A program made the position numbers and the translations under genes. A DNA stretch of 64,000 nt from an uncultured Cytophagales bacterium (lineage in GTDB: Bacteria > Bacteroidota > Bacteroidia > Cytophagales > Thermonemataceae). Of the stretch, positions 26,543 to 35,775 are shown in pieces. The notes beneath the pieces were generated by a model that was not told where the DNA came from, made no database searches, and was given only the letters and a program-made list of their open reading frames with translations. The stretch covers positions 1 to 64,000 of the forward strand of contig CALEMF010000018.1 of assembly GCA_937911505.1 (NCBI GenBank), given 5' to 3'. Every line of letters begins with the position of its first letter. The first letter of the stretch is position 1.

Positions 26543-26838
26543 AAAGTCCATTCAATATGTAGATTTTCCTTTTCGTTGAGGATACAATACGTTGCTGTAG
26601 AATCACTGATCGCTGATAGTGAGAGATTTATTTCGAAAACGCCATATGCTTTCTACCGTCTTTTATTATTTTGTTACCTACAGGAGAGCTTTTACCTACA
26701 GAAGTAAGCCTCCTCTGTAAGCAAGCGCCATTTAAAGGGATGAACTCCCTATGCTACTAGCTTTTAATCGTTTTTTAAAATATAATGAGCCAATTTGAAA
26801 AATACGGTGTATCTATCTATGAAGTAATTATTAAAACA

Positions 26839-27465
26839 ATGAAGTATTTTACTATGAAAAATTCTTTTCTACTCCCTACAATTTTATGTATGCTTTTTCT
26901 AACATTCGGTTGTAACAATGAAGATGACAATGTAGAACCTGTAGTGGAGGCAGGCTTTGAAAATGATGCCGATGGCTGGACCATCACGGGAGATGCACAA
27001 GGTGGCTCTAACTTAGAGGCTTCTTACTCACCTTTTGAAGGACTAGACAATTCTGGATATATCTTTGCTGAGGATAACGTAACAGGAGGTGTTTGGTACT
27101 TTTCAGCTCCTCAAAAGCTTCTAGGCGATCTTTCTGCTTATTCAGGAGGTACTATGTCTTACTGGTTGATCCAAGAAAGTGCCTTAGACGATCAGTTTGA
27201 TGACCGAGATGTAATACTCGAAAACGAAGACAACCGTATTTATTATCAGTATGAAGAGGCAACAAGCTTTCCTGATACTACTTGGACAGGGTACACCCTC
27301 CGAATGGTTGCGAGCGATCGTTGGTTCAACGACGACGACGAACCCGCTTCTAACGAGGAAATCAACGCCGTATTAAGCAACGTCACCAACTTATACATAA
27401 GAGGAGAGTTTCAGGATGGGTCTGATACAGGCGGGCTTGATCAGTTTGTATTGAGAGCAAACTAA
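26839..27465 (+). CDS. Laminin-B-like domain lipoprotein
   Basis: A predicted lipoprotein of about 208 residues. Start placed at ATG 26839 or 26854 so that the signal peptide ends at the lipobox LTFGC. The 18 codons before it, open from 26785, do not look like signal sequence. The mature part starts with an acidic linker, then FENDADGWTITGDAQGG, and LGDLSAYSGGTMSYWL resembles the laminin B (domain IV) fold, a beta-sandwich found in secreted bacterial proteins. It probably sits on the cell surface. Its role, perhaps glycan or protein binding, is a guess. A clean terminator follows. Confidence 0.72.
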   Translation: MKYFTMKNSFLLPTILCMLFLTFGCNNEDDNVEPVVEAGFENDADGWTITGDAQGGSNLEASYSPFEGLDNSGYIFAEDNVTGGVWYFSAPQKLLGDLSAYSGGTMSYWLIQESALDDQFDDRDVILENEDNRIYYQYEEATSFPDTTWTGYTLRMVASDRWFNDDDEPASNEEINAVLSNVTNLYIRGEFQDGSDTGGLDQFVLRAN

Positions 27466-27514
27466 ACAGCCAATAGGATAGGCTGCTTTTAAGAAAGCAT
27501 CATGTAGAAAAAAC

Positions 27515-27546
27515 GGTTCAGTGTGATGCACTGAACCCTTTATTTT
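27515..27546 (+). terminator. Rho-independent terminator after the laminin-B-like gene
   Basis: GGTTCAGTG (27515-27523), a 5-base loop and CACTGAACC (27529-27537) form a perfect 9-bp stem followed by a T-rich run. It lies between convergent genes and could serve the plus strand. Confidence 0.85.
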
Positions 27547-27626
27547 TGTACTCATTTCTTTATTAAATTAAAATCATAGGTTCGGCTTATTGTATATTCG
27601 AGCTATGCTATCCTTTCTTTTTTCAC

Positions 27627-28787
27627 TTACTCACTCCAACTCATCGGATAGTTCTCATCCACATAAGCAAGTGCCTCCTCTGTGAGGAAAAGAGGCTTAA
27701 AGGTATCGATCATAACGGCGTATTCGTGGGTTTCTTTAGCACCGATACTTTTTTCTACTGTGCCTGGGTGAGGCCCATGAGGTAGCCCACCTGGATGTAA
27801 GGTGAAAGATCCTCTGTCAATGCCTTTACGACTCATAAACTCTCCTTCTGCGTAAAACAATACCTCGTCAGAATCAATGTTGGAGTGGTTGTAAGGCGCA
27901 GGGATTGATAAAGGATGGTAATCGAACAAGCGAGGAACGAAAGAACACACTACGTAGCCACCCGCTTGGAAAGTTTGATGCACAGGCGGCGGTTGATGAA
28001 TACGTCCTGTAATGGGTTCAAAATCGTAAATAGAAAAAGTGTAAGGGTACAAAAAGCCATCCCAGCCTACTAGATCAAAGGGGCTATGTGCATATTGATA
28101 TTGATGTAAAAAGCCACCCTTCTTAATCTTGACCAAGTATTCTCCGGTTTCCATTTCATTGTGCAAGGTCTGAGGGGGATGAATATCACGCTCGCTATAT
28201 GGAGAGTGCTCCAAGAGCTGTCCCAATTCATTTCTGTACCGCTTGACCGTTTCAATCGGTGAGAACGACTCTAAAAGAAGCAGCCGTACAGGGTTTTCAT
28301 CGAATTCTAGTCGATAGATCGTTGTACGAGGAATCACCACGTAGTCCCCTTGTTTGATGGAGAGTTTTCCGAATTGAGAATACAAGAAGCCTTTCCCTTC
28401 GTGTACGAAAATCAACTCATCTGCTTCCCCATTTTTATAGTAGTAATCCATCTTTTTCTGAGAAGGATTACAGAGCGCAATTCGTACATCTTGGTTCATC
28501 ATCATCACTTTTCGCGCTGCTAGAAAGTCATCTCCTGTAGTCGCAATACCAGAAGTCTTGAGGTGCGTTTGTAGTAATGGACGGTCTTTTATAATTGCAG
28601 GTTCGTAAGCTACAGGGTCAAAAATACTTTTTACTTTAGTAGGAGCAAACTTGTGGTACAGGTTAGAGTATATACCACTAAACCCTCTAGAGCTTACCAG
28701 TTCTTCAAAATAGAGACTGTCATCGGGTTGTCTGAACTGTATATGTCTTTTAGGAGGAATGTCGCCTAAACGATAGTAGTATGCCAT
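27627..28787 (-). CDS. hmgA: Homogentisate 1,2-dioxygenase
   Basis: A 386-residue cupin-fold non-haem iron dioxygenase that opens the ring of homogentisate to maleylacetoacetate in tyrosine and phenylalanine breakdown. Recognisable stretches are ELIFVHEGKGFLYSQFG, the YQYAHSPFDLVGWDG region, and TLHPGGLPHGPHPG with metal-ligand histidines, followed by KETHEYAVMIDTF. The length is that of the shorter bacterial form. It is a single gene: no hppD, fahA or maiA lies nearby, so the rest of the pathway must be elsewhere. A perfect -7 element TAATTTTG sits at 28840-28847 on the minus strand, without a well-placed TTTG. Confidence 0.92.
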   Translation of the reverse strand: MAYYYRLGDIPPKRHIQFRQPDDSLYFEELVSSRGFSGIYSNLYHKFAPTKVKSIFDPVAYEPAIIKDRPLLQTHLKTSGIATTGDDFLAARKVMMMNQDVRIALCNPSQKKMDYYYKNGEADELIFVHEGKGFLYSQFGKLSIKQGDYVVIPRTTIYRLEFDENPVRLLLLESFSPIETVKRYRNELGQLLEHSPYSERDIHPPQTLHNEMETGEYLVKIKKGGFLHQYQYAHSPFDLVGWDGFLYPYTFSIYDFEPITGRIHQPPPVHQTFQAGGYVVCSFVPRLFDYHPLSIPAPYNHSNIDSDEVLFYAEGEFMSRKGIDRGSFTLHPGGLPHGPHPGTVEKSIGAKETHEYAVMIDTFKPLFLTEEALAYVDENYPMSWSE

Positions 28788-28920
28788 AGCTAAAAAGTTT
28801 TTAGAGGATAGAAGTACTTTTAATCCTTATTGAATACTTCAAAATTAAAGATTTCTCAGAAAAACTTGTACCAATTTTAGATTATTTTTCAGTTGAAATA
28901 AAGTGTTTTATCTTTCCTTT

Positions 28921-29670
28921 ATGAAAATATTTGATAATAAAGTAGCTGTCGTTACGGGTGCAGCACAAGGAATAGGGAAAGCCATTGCACAGCGGCTAGC
29001 TGAGCAAGGTGCTTTGGTAGTAATTTGGGACGTACAGACCGAAAAAGCTGAAGAAACTGTAAAAGCTTTTAAAACACAGGGTTGGCGTGCCAGTGCTTTT
29101 ACTGATATAGACATTACAGATTTAGTTTCTACAGAGCAAGTAGCACGACAAGTCATAGAAGCCTACGGACAAGTTGATATTCTGGTAAACAACGCAGGGA
29201 TTATACAGGATGCTACTCTCAAAAAAATGAGTGCTAAAACTTGGCAACAAGTCATTGATGTAAATTTAACGGGCGTGTTCAACTGTACCAGAGCAGTGGT
29301 GCCACATATGATTGAGCGGAAATCAGGTAACATCATCAGTATCTCTTCAGTGGTAGGTCTTTTTGGTAATTTTGGACAAACCAACTACGTTGCGGCCAAA
29401 GCAGGGGTGGCAGCTATGACTAAAACGTGGGCACTAGAACTTGGAAAGTACCAAATTCGCGTCAATGCTATTGCACCCGGCGCGATTGATACAGCCATGC
29501 TGGCAGGTATACCCGAAGAAGCCAAGGCAAAGTTTCTTGAGCGTATCCCCTTAGGACGCGTCGGTAAACCACAAGATATCGCCAATGCTTGTAGCTTTTT
29601 GGCTTCCGAAGAAGCAAGCTTTATTACTGGTCAAACGCTGGTAGTGGATGGTGGTAATTATCTAGGGTAA
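28921..29670 (+). CDS. fabG: Short-chain dehydrogenase, FabG-like 3-oxoacyl-ACP reductase
   Basis: A 249-residue SDR oxidoreductase. The NAD(P)-binding motif is TGAAQGIGKAIA, NNAG is present at NILVNNAGI-like DILVNNAGIIQD, and the catalytic Ser, Tyr and Lys are in SISSVVG and NYVAAKAG. This is close to FabG and to acetoacetyl-CoA reductases (PhaB), so the substrate may be 3-oxoacyl-ACP or 3-oxoacyl-CoA. It stands alone rather than in a fab cluster, which makes a CoA-ester or secondary role possible. The ATG at 28921 (MKIFDNKVAV) is preferred over a TTG-initiated extension at 28903. Confidence 0.85.
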   Translation: MKIFDNKVAVVTGAAQGIGKAIAQRLAEQGALVVIWDVQTEKAEETVKAFKTQGWRASAFTDIDITDLVSTEQVARQVIEAYGQVDILVNNAGIIQDATLKKMSAKTWQQVIDVNLTGVFNCTRAVVPHMIERKSGNIISISSVVGLFGNFGQTNYVAAKAGVAAMTKTWALELGKYQIRVNAIAPGAIDTAMLAGIPEEAKAKFLERIPLGRVGKPQDIANACSFLASEEASFITGQTLVVDGGNYLG

Positions 29671-29709
29671 GAGACTCGCTACATTAAGCAGCAGCAAAGC
29701 AGCGGTACA

Positions 29710-30753
29710 CTATTTACGACGAAACCTACGGCGAAAATCTTTCGCAATCCCAATGTAGTTGCGTGCACCCGCCACATGATATGTGGCTCTTGTATAAGAG
29801 AACTCGAATGATTTAGCACGGAACATCAAGCCAAAAGAGAGGCCGGCAAAATTACTCGCATCGTCTACACGCAACTCTCTATTAATAAGACGATTGTAGC
29901 CCAAAAGTAGATGAAAATTCTTATGTAATAAGAGTTCTCCACCCACTACAAAGTGCCTTGAAAGCTGCTCTAAAAATCCAATGTCTTCTTGATTAGTGGC
30001 TCCTGTAAGTGGATCAACGCTCACTAGAGTAGGATCCTCGTAGGCGATTTCGAACTGCTGGAGGTGATGTGCGGTAATGGAAAAGCGAAAAGGCATATTT
30101 TGCGGTTTCACAGAAATCCCTATTTGGGCGTCGAAGGGAAGGGTGGCCGTTTCATTGGTATAGCTGCTAATAGGAAAGCCAATGTTGCGAAGGTTGATAG
30201 CAATCGTCAAATCTTTAACAGGATGTACAAAAGCTCCTCCCAAATCTAAACCAACTGCCAGAGCGCTGTAGTTGGCAATCTGCGAACCTATCAATTTAAG
30301 GGAAGCCCCTAAGCTAAAAAAACCTACTTTTTGTCCTTTGCTAATTGTCAGCGCGAAATCGTTCGCTGAAAACTCACCGATGACATTACCCGCTAGGTCT
30401 GTCTCTTCAAAATTCCCGTAGTTGAGGTATTGTAATCCAATACCAATGACACCTAGTCGTTTAAAATCGTGGGCATACGCCAAAGAGGTGTGCGGCATAC
30501 CTGTGTAGAAAGTGGTGAAGTTGAGCGCTGCTTGCTTTACCATACTACTATCTAGTAAGGCAGGGTTGTTAAGAAACATATTGACATCACCTTGGGCTAA
30601 GGAAATGTTCGTGCCACCAAGGGCAGCAGTACGTGTATTGGGAGAGAGATGAAGGAATTCAAAACTATTTTGTCCACCTATTTGTGCTTGGCTTATTGGA
30701 ATAAGGCTGATTTGTAGAAGCAACCAAAACAAAAAGAGGTAGCGTGGCATCAT
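29710..30753 (-). CDS. porQ: Type IX secretion system protein PorQ
   Basis: A 347-residue outer-membrane beta-barrel protein with a signal peptide (ending near ISQAQ). The start of the mature part, FEFLHLSPNTRTAALGGTN, and FLNNPALLD are typical of PorQ in the PorV/FadL-like family. In Porphyromonas, PorQ anchors the attachment complex (PorU-PorV-PorQ-PorZ) that cleaves and fixes T9SS cargo at the surface. It follows a YfiR-family gene by 12 bases and is probably cotranscribed with it. porU and porV lie 4-8 kb away on the same strand. Confidence 0.88.
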   Translation of the reverse strand: MMPRYLFLFWLLLQISLIPISQAQIGGQNSFEFLHLSPNTRTAALGGTNISLAQGDVNMFLNNPALLDSSMVKQAALNFTTFYTGMPHTSLAYAHDFKRLGVIGIGLQYLNYGNFEETDLAGNVIGEFSANDFALTISKGQKVGFFSLGASLKLIGSQIANYSALAVGLDLGGAFVHPVKDLTIAINLRNIGFPISSYTNETATLPFDAQIGISVKPQNMPFRFSITAHHLQQFEIAYEDPTLVSVDPLTGATNQEDIGFLEQLSRHFVVGGELLLHKNFHLLLGYNRLINRELRVDDASNFAGLSFGLMFRAKSFEFSYTRATYHVAGARNYIGIAKDFRRRFRRK

Positions 30754-30765
30754 TAAGAAAAAAGT

Positions 30766-31317
30766 CTACTGACGAACTACGATGGCCAAGCTCAATAATT
30801 TGTTAGAAACGGCCAACTTAGCTTTTGAGATTTGTGTGGTATTCATCTGAAAGAGCGGCTTACCTCTTACAGTAATAAAATTGATACAACTGTATTTACG
30901 AATAAATCTTTGATCTTCCGTAATGAACAAGATATTTTTTCCCTGTAAATTACGATAGAGTTGCTTAATATCTACATTGTAAGTATTCGGCAAAAAAAGT
31001 ACGTGGCAGTACCCTATGCTTTTCTCATCATTAAAACGCTTAATGATAAAACGCATGTTGGGATTACTCTTGATATAAGCCATTCGTTGTAGCTGTGGAA
31101 TAATAGCAGAGTTGCCAAGTACACCGATCACGATTTCGTTGCCTTGTTCAGGCCATTGAATATACTTACAGAAATTATAAATATATACTGGGTAGTAAAG
31201 ATAGTTCTTATTAATTCTTCTTGTAGCCTGTGCTTGTACAGTTGAGAGACTTGTGTAGCAAGTAAGTACTAAAAGTAGAAGAAGAAAGCGACTGTATTTT
31301 GTAAAATTAACACCCAT
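30766..31317 (-). CDS. YfiR family (DUF4154) periplasmic protein
   Basis: A 183-residue secreted protein with a signal peptide (MGVNFTKYSRFLLLLLVL, cleaved near VQAQA). The rest fits the YfiR/DUF4154 family: YPVYIYNFCKYIQWPE, IVIGVLGNS, CHVLFLP and the end SNKLLSLAIVVRQ. In Pseudomonas, YfiR represses the diguanylate cyclase YfiN from the periplasm. In Bacteroidota, related proteins are often next to sensor kinases; here the neighbour is porQ, 12 bases downstream. Start chosen at 31317 because the 17 codons before it do not resemble a signal peptide. A perfect -7 element (TATATTTG, minus strand) lies at 31382-31389. Confidence 0.8.
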   Translation of the reverse strand: MGVNFTKYSRFLLLLLVLTCYTSLSTVQAQATRRINKNYLYYPVYIYNFCKYIQWPEQGNEIVIGVLGNSAIIPQLQRMAYIKSNPNMRFIIKRFNDEKSIGYCHVLFLPNTYNVDIKQLYRNLQGKNILFITEDQRFIRKYSCINFITVRGKPLFQMNTTQISKAKLAVSNKLLSLAIVVRQ

Positions 31318-31494
31318 AAACGATTGCCTTATTTCAATTAGGAATGGAAATGAAATCTTATTGCGCATTCAAATCCAGCCACAAATATAAGCTATATGAA
31401 CGAAAGTATAGGTTTGTTTAAATCATTTTTTTTAGACAATTTGCTTAGCAATCTCAATTGGAATGTATGTTTTAGCAACATAATATAGAAACTC

Positions 31495-32778
31495 ATGAAG
31501 TATTTAGTGATTATCCTGCTTACCTTACTTACCCCCTTAGTACAGGCACAAAGCATTTCTCCTGCCCCTCAACAAAGCCAGCCCATTATCATAGAAAATG
31601 CTACGATTCACGTTGGAAACGGACAAGTTATAGAAAAAGGTGTGCTTGTTTTTCAGGAAGGTAAAATTACGACTGTAGGTACGCAAAGCGATGACCTTAC
31701 AAATGCAAAACGCATTGATGCACAAGGGAAACACGTATATCCTGGCTTAATACTTCCTTCTACCACATTGGGATTACGCGAAGTAGATGCCGTAAGAGCT
31801 ACCCTTGATTATCGTGAGGTAGGAAAATTTAATCCACACGTAAGAAGTTTAATTGCTTTCAATACCGACTCTGACATCATCCCCACTATTCGTCATAATG
31901 GTGTCTTGATCGCACAGCCAGCCCCTCGTGGTAATATGATTACGGGTACTTCGGCAGTAGTAAGGCTAGATGCTTGGAACTGGGAAGATGCAGCGATCAA
32001 AGCAGAAGATGGAATACACCTCAATTGGGTTTCTTTCTTTAAGTTTGATTTTGCTACCTTCGAGATGGTAAAAAATAAAGAGCGTGACCAAGATATTAAC
32101 GCCTTAGGGAATTTTTTTGCAGAAGCACAAGCCTACTTTAATACAGCTACGCCTTCTACAAAAAATTTGAAGTACGAAGCGATGAAAGGACTTTTTACGG
32201 GAGATAAGAACCTATACATACACGTAGACTATGGACGTGAGATTGTAGAAGCAGTACAGTTTGTTAAAAAATATGGCGTGAAGAAAATTGTAGTGATTGG
32301 AGGAAGAGATGCTTGGATGCTTACAGATTTCTTGAAAGAAAATGATATTCCCATCATTCTTAATCGAATACATGCGCTCCCCGATCACCCAGATTACGAT
32401 GTAAAGTTACCCTTTAAAATGCCTAACATCCTTCACAAGGCAGGTATTAAGGTAGCGCTTAACTACGAGGGTGATATGGAAGCGATGGGTTCTAGAAACT
32501 TACCTTTTATTGCTGGAACGGCCATTACTTATGGACTTCCTAAAGAAGAAGCACTCAAAATGGTTACTGCTAATACAGCCGAAATTCTTGGCATCGACCA
32601 GATGTATGGTACACTAGAGCAAGGGAAATCAGCTACGCTCATCGTAAGTGATGGAGACTTATTCGATATGCGTACCAGCCAAATCGTGCATGCTTTTATA
32701 GATGGAAAAGAGATTAATCTTGATAATCGCCAAAAGCAACTCTACGAAAAGTATAAGGCCAAGTATGAGAATGAGTAG
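31495..32778 (+). CDS. Amidohydrolase-like secreted protein lacking the HxH motif
   Basis: A 427-residue secreted protein (signal peptide ends LVQAQ) of the amidohydrolase superfamily, imidazolonepropionase-like group. It has the N-terminal beta-sandwich (IIIENATIHVGNGQ), the barrel, and the C-terminal ITYGLPKEEALKMVTANTAEILG followed by LEQGKSATLIVSDGD. Active members have PGLIDxHTH after the first strand; here the sequence reads VYPGLILPSTTLGL, so the two metal-binding histidines are missing. I infer an inactive or altered member, perhaps the non-catalytic half of a pair. The usual neighbouring active paralogue is absent. The convergent membrane protein gene starts 6 bases away. Confidence 0.82.
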   Translation: MKYLVIILLTLLTPLVQAQSISPAPQQSQPIIIENATIHVGNGQVIEKGVLVFQEGKITTVGTQSDDLTNAKRIDAQGKHVYPGLILPSTTLGLREVDAVRATLDYREVGKFNPHVRSLIAFNTDSDIIPTIRHNGVLIAQPAPRGNMITGTSAVVRLDAWNWEDAAIKAEDGIHLNWVSFFKFDFATFEMVKNKERDQDINALGNFFAEAQAYFNTATPSTKNLKYEAMKGLFTGDKNLYIHVDYGREIVEAVQFVKKYGVKKIVVIGGRDAWMLTDFLKENDIPIILNRIHALPDHPDYDVKLPFKMPNILHKAGIKVALNYEGDMEAMGSRNLPFIAGTAITYGLPKEEALKMVTANTAEILGIDQMYGTLEQGKSATLIVSDGDLFDMRTSQIVHAFIDGKEINLDNRQKQLYEKYKAKYENE

Positions 32779-32784
32779 TGAGCG

Positions 32785-33072
32785 TTACCCTCTGATTCCA
32801 AACATCTTCTTAACAAACTTATAGAAGAAATTGAACTGTCCAAAAAGAAAGCCATAGGAAAGAAGCAAAACCTGATACAAAGGCAGTACAATGACAAACC
32901 AGAGGAGAAGTCGCCAGCCCCAAGCCAACTGATCGATACCCCACCAGCTAAAAAGAAAGCGCTTTAGGTACATGGCAGAGAAACCAGTGAGCGCAAATAC
33001 TACTAGGATGACTGCTATTTGCCAATTGTGTTCTATGTGCCAACGCTGCTTTAATTTTTCAGTCCATTTCAT
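32785..33072 (-). CDS. DUF6787 small membrane protein
   Basis: A 95-residue protein with two or three membrane segments (about 17-37 and 49-75) and conserved-looking RWHIEHNWQIAVILVVFALTG near the start. I match it to a small inner-membrane family (DUF6787) found in Bacteroidota; function unknown. It lies 18 bases downstream of the NamZ gene on the same strand and could be cotranscribed. Confidence 0.7.
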   Translation of the reverse strand: MKWTEKLKQRWHIEHNWQIAVILVVFALTGFSAMYLKRFLFSWWGIDQLAWGWRLLLWFVIVLPLYQVLLLSYGFLFGQFNFFYKFVKKMFGIRG

Positions 33073-33090
33073 AATTACGCGATTGTGTGG

Positions 33091-34329
33091 CTATTTGAAG
33101 TAAAGTAAGTACTTCTCTCTTAAGGTTCGGTAAGCTGTCAGTTCTTCTTGCCAAGAAGCCCTAATTTCTTCTTCTGACATTCCCGCTACGATTTGTTTAC
33201 GAAGCTTATCTGTACCTACTAACTTATCAAAAAAATTATTGAAAAAGGTGTTTTTGTTAGGAGATTTACGATAAAAATCGATTAAGTAACGAAGTGTAAA
33301 AGCACGTTTGGCAAGCGGCGTGCGTAAATCTATCCCATAGCAAGTTTGACCTTTGTACAGAGGATTTTTAGCTCCTGCCGTGGCACTAGGGGTAAATTGA
33401 AAATCTCCAAAACGTGCATCAGGCGCACCAACTACCTGAAAAGGGAAGGGCGTTCCTCGCCCTACACTCATCTTTGTGCCCTCAAAAAGGCAAAGAGAAG
33501 GATAAAGCAAGATGGCTTGTTGATTGGGTAAATTAGGAGAGGGCTTTACAGGAAGTGTATAAGCATCGCTATGATGATAATTTTTGACGGGAACCACCTG
33601 CAAAATACAGGCTTTCCCTGACAGTAGCCATCCTTCACCATTAATCATGCGCGCCAACTCTCCTACGGTAAGCCCATGGACAATCGGAATGGGGTGCATC
33701 CCTACGAAAGAGCGATAGGCAGGCTTCAGTACACACCCATCTACATAGTTACCATGTGGATTAGGACGATCTAAAATAAGTAAACGCTTTCTGTTATCAG
33801 CACAAGCCTCCATTACGTAATGCATCGTACTGATATAGGTATAAAACCGCACCCCTACATCTTGTATATCAAAAATGAGTATATCTATGTCCTTAAGCTG
33901 GGCAGCGGTAGGTTTTTTATTGCTACCATAGAGAGAAATAATAGGCAAGCCTGTTTTGGTATCTTTAGCATTCTGTATTACTTCTCCTGCATCGGCTGTT
34001 CCTCTAAAGCCGTGCTCAGGAGCAAATATTTTCTGAACCTTTACGCCGCTCGCTAGCAATGTGTCTACTAAATGTACACCATTTACCAAAGAAGTATGAT
34101 TGACTACCAAGCCGACTCTCTTGTTTTCTAAAGCATCGAGGTAATGCTCCATCTGCGCGGCTCCTACCTGTAAGGTGCTATCGATAGGCTTAGCCTTTGT
34201 CGGTAGGGTAGAAGTGCCTTTTTGCGTTGTTGTGTCGGTTGTAATGGGTTTACCAGTTCTTTTAGCAGGACAAGACCTGAAAAAGACTTGTGTAATAATT
34301 AATACGATTGGAATCAGTTTGATACTCAT
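33091..34329 (-). CDS. Exo-beta-N-acetylmuramidase NamZ family (DUF1343)
   Basis: A protein of about 412 residues of the NamZ/DUF1343 family (GH171), which removes terminal N-acetylmuramic acid from peptidoglycan fragments. Typical stretches are KRVGLVVNHTSLVNG, IFAPEHGFRGTADAGE, ILIFDIQDVGVRFYTYIST and the LILDRPNPHG loop. The N-terminus is a signal peptide, possibly a lipoprotein signal with Cys in FFRSCPAK. The ATG at 34329 (MSIKLIPIVL) suits this better than the one at 34347. It acts in the periplasm in cell-wall recycling. It lies just after the porV terminator and before DUF6787. Confidence 0.87.
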   Translation of the reverse strand: MSIKLIPIVLIITQVFFRSCPAKRTGKPITTDTTTQKGTSTLPTKAKPIDSTLQVGAAQMEHYLDALENKRVGLVVNHTSLVNGVHLVDTLLASGVKVQKIFAPEHGFRGTADAGEVIQNAKDTKTGLPIISLYGSNKKPTAAQLKDIDILIFDIQDVGVRFYTYISTMHYVMEACADNRKRLLILDRPNPHGNYVDGCVLKPAYRSFVGMHPIPIVHGLTVGELARMINGEGWLLSGKACILQVVPVKNYHHSDAYTLPVKPSPNLPNQQAILLYPSLCLFEGTKMSVGRGTPFPFQVVGAPDARFGDFQFTPSATAGAKNPLYKGQTCYGIDLRTPLAKRAFTLRYLIDFYRKSPNKNTFFNNFFDKLVGTDKLRKQIVAGMSEEEIRASWQEELTAYRTLREKYLLYFK

Positions 34330-34352
34330 ACAATAGAAGCCACTCAAAATAT

Positions 34353-34381
34353 AAAACCCTCACACAACAAGCGAGGGCTTT
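34353..34381 (-). terminator. Terminator of porV
   Basis: Read on the minus strand, CCCTCGC, a 6-base loop and GTGAGGG pair (7 bp, one G-U) and are followed by TTTT. It lies about 25 bases after the porV stop codon and partly overlaps the region just upstream of namZ. Confidence 0.7.
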
Positions 34382-34405
34382 AAACATAATGTATACAATA
34401 TTTAA

Positions 34406-35641
34406 TTACTCCATATCTTCACCCAAACCTAGCGATAGCGTAAAACGCAACGTCTCTGATAGTGGGTTGGTGCGTTGGGTAGGAATCATATAAGCCATAT
34501 CCAAACCAAATACTTGATAGCGGCCTCCTACACCTACAGTAAAATATTTTCTTTCTCCTTTTTGTGCGTGTTCAGTAGCGTAACCTGCTCTTACCATAAA
34601 GAGGTCTTGTCCTGCATCATTCGCGTACGCATACTCAACTCCAAAGTTTCCAATAAACTCTTGTAATTCTTCAGAAAAACCGTCAGGCGCATCTGTAAAT
34701 GAACCAAAAACGCCTTGTAGAAGTGTCAGATCATTAGGATCTCTTCCTTCGGCAATCACTGGTTCGTCATTTTCGATCACTACTTGACCGTTTGCGTCCT
34801 CAAGAAATTTAGGAGGCGTAGGAACCAGTAGTTTATTTACATCAATCGCTACTGTAATTTTGTTGTAAGGATCTAAATGGAAAGTAGCAGCACCACCTAA
34901 ACGTAAGTTAGCAGGAATAAAATCTTGTTGGTTGTCGTCTGAGTAGCTAATTTGTGCTCCTAGGTTAGTAATGCTAAAACCAAAAGCAATATCAGTAGGG
35001 AGGTTGCCAACATTGAGGTCTTTTTTGTTGTAAAAACCACCTAAATCAACCCCTCCTGTAGTACCAGGGCGTGCTTGGTTGTTATTAGCGCCTACATCTA
35101 CAGTACCAGAGATATTAGAGTGAATCAGAAAAGGCCCTAAAGCCACACTAAAATTGTCAGAAAGTTTACGTGAATAGTGTGCTCTGAAGGCAAACTCTCT
35201 CGGACGAAAGTCCTCTAAGAGTCCTCCGTTTTCATCTGTAAACTGTATATCTCCTAAATCAAAGTAGGTCATCCCGAAGTCAATGGCTTGTACATCGTCA
35301 ATTTTATAATAAGCAGATAATTGAGAAATAGACATATCATTTACGAGGTTTCTCAACCAAGGGGTGTAAGAGAGGGAAACCCCGAATTGTTTTTGCGCAA
35401 AAGCGGTACGCGCAGGATTCCAAAAGGTAGCGTTGGCATCAGGCGAAAGTGCAACGCCTACGTCACCCATTCCCGCAGAACGGGCATCAGGCGAAAGAAT
35501 GGCAAAAGGAACGGCAGTGGTGATTACACGACGGTCATTGTCGATTTGTCCGGTTACGAGGGTAGGTGCACCTTGACCGAAGGCAGCGGTAGTACAGAAA
35601 GACAGTACCACCAATAAGCACAATAAAAATCTAAAGTTCAT
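34406..35641 (-). CDS. porV: Type IX secretion system outer membrane protein PorV
   Basis: A 411-residue FadL-like outer-membrane barrel with a signal peptide (cleaved near AAFGQ). PFAILSPDARSAGMGDVGVA and NATFWNPARTAFA are diagnostic of PorV (LptO), and the C-terminus ends in an outer-membrane strand. PorV collects T9SS cargo from the SprA translocon and hands it to the PorU sortase. The ATG at 35641 fits the signal peptide; 11 more codons open upstream do not. It has its own promoter and terminator, so it can be made independently of porU, which lies just upstream on the same strand. Confidence 0.93.
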   Translation of the reverse strand: MNFRFLLCLLVVLSFCTTAAFGQGAPTLVTGQIDNDRRVITTAVPFAILSPDARSAGMGDVGVALSPDANATFWNPARTAFAQKQFGVSLSYTPWLRNLVNDMSISQLSAYYKIDDVQAIDFGMTYFDLGDIQFTDENGGLLEDFRPREFAFRAHYSRKLSDNFSVALGPFLIHSNISGTVDVGANNNQARPGTTGGVDLGGFYNKKDLNVGNLPTDIAFGFSITNLGAQISYSDDNQQDFIPANLRLGGAATFHLDPYNKITVAIDVNKLLVPTPPKFLEDANGQVVIENDEPVIAEGRDPNDLTLLQGVFGSFTDAPDGFSEELQEFIGNFGVEYAYANDAGQDLFMVRAGYATEHAQKGERKYFTVGVGGRYQVFGLDMAYMIPTQRTNPLSETLRFTLSLGLGEDME

Positions 35642-35715
35642 AGAAATGAGTAATAAAGAAATCTTAAAACACATTAAGTTGTGTAGAATTATTTCATAGA
35701 AAGCTTTTTGGTTTA

Positions 35716-35746
35716 CAAATTTGTATAAAAACTCACTAAATACAAA
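35716..35746 (-). promoter_or_regulatory. Promoter of porV
   Basis: On the minus strand TTTG (35743-35746), a 19-base spacer and CAAATTTG (35716-35723) match the Bacteroidota promoter except for the first base of TAnnTTTG. Transcription would start near 35711, about 70 bases before the porV ATG. Confidence 0.5.
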
Positions 35747-35775
35747 ATATAAATCTTACTACATAGTATAAATAA

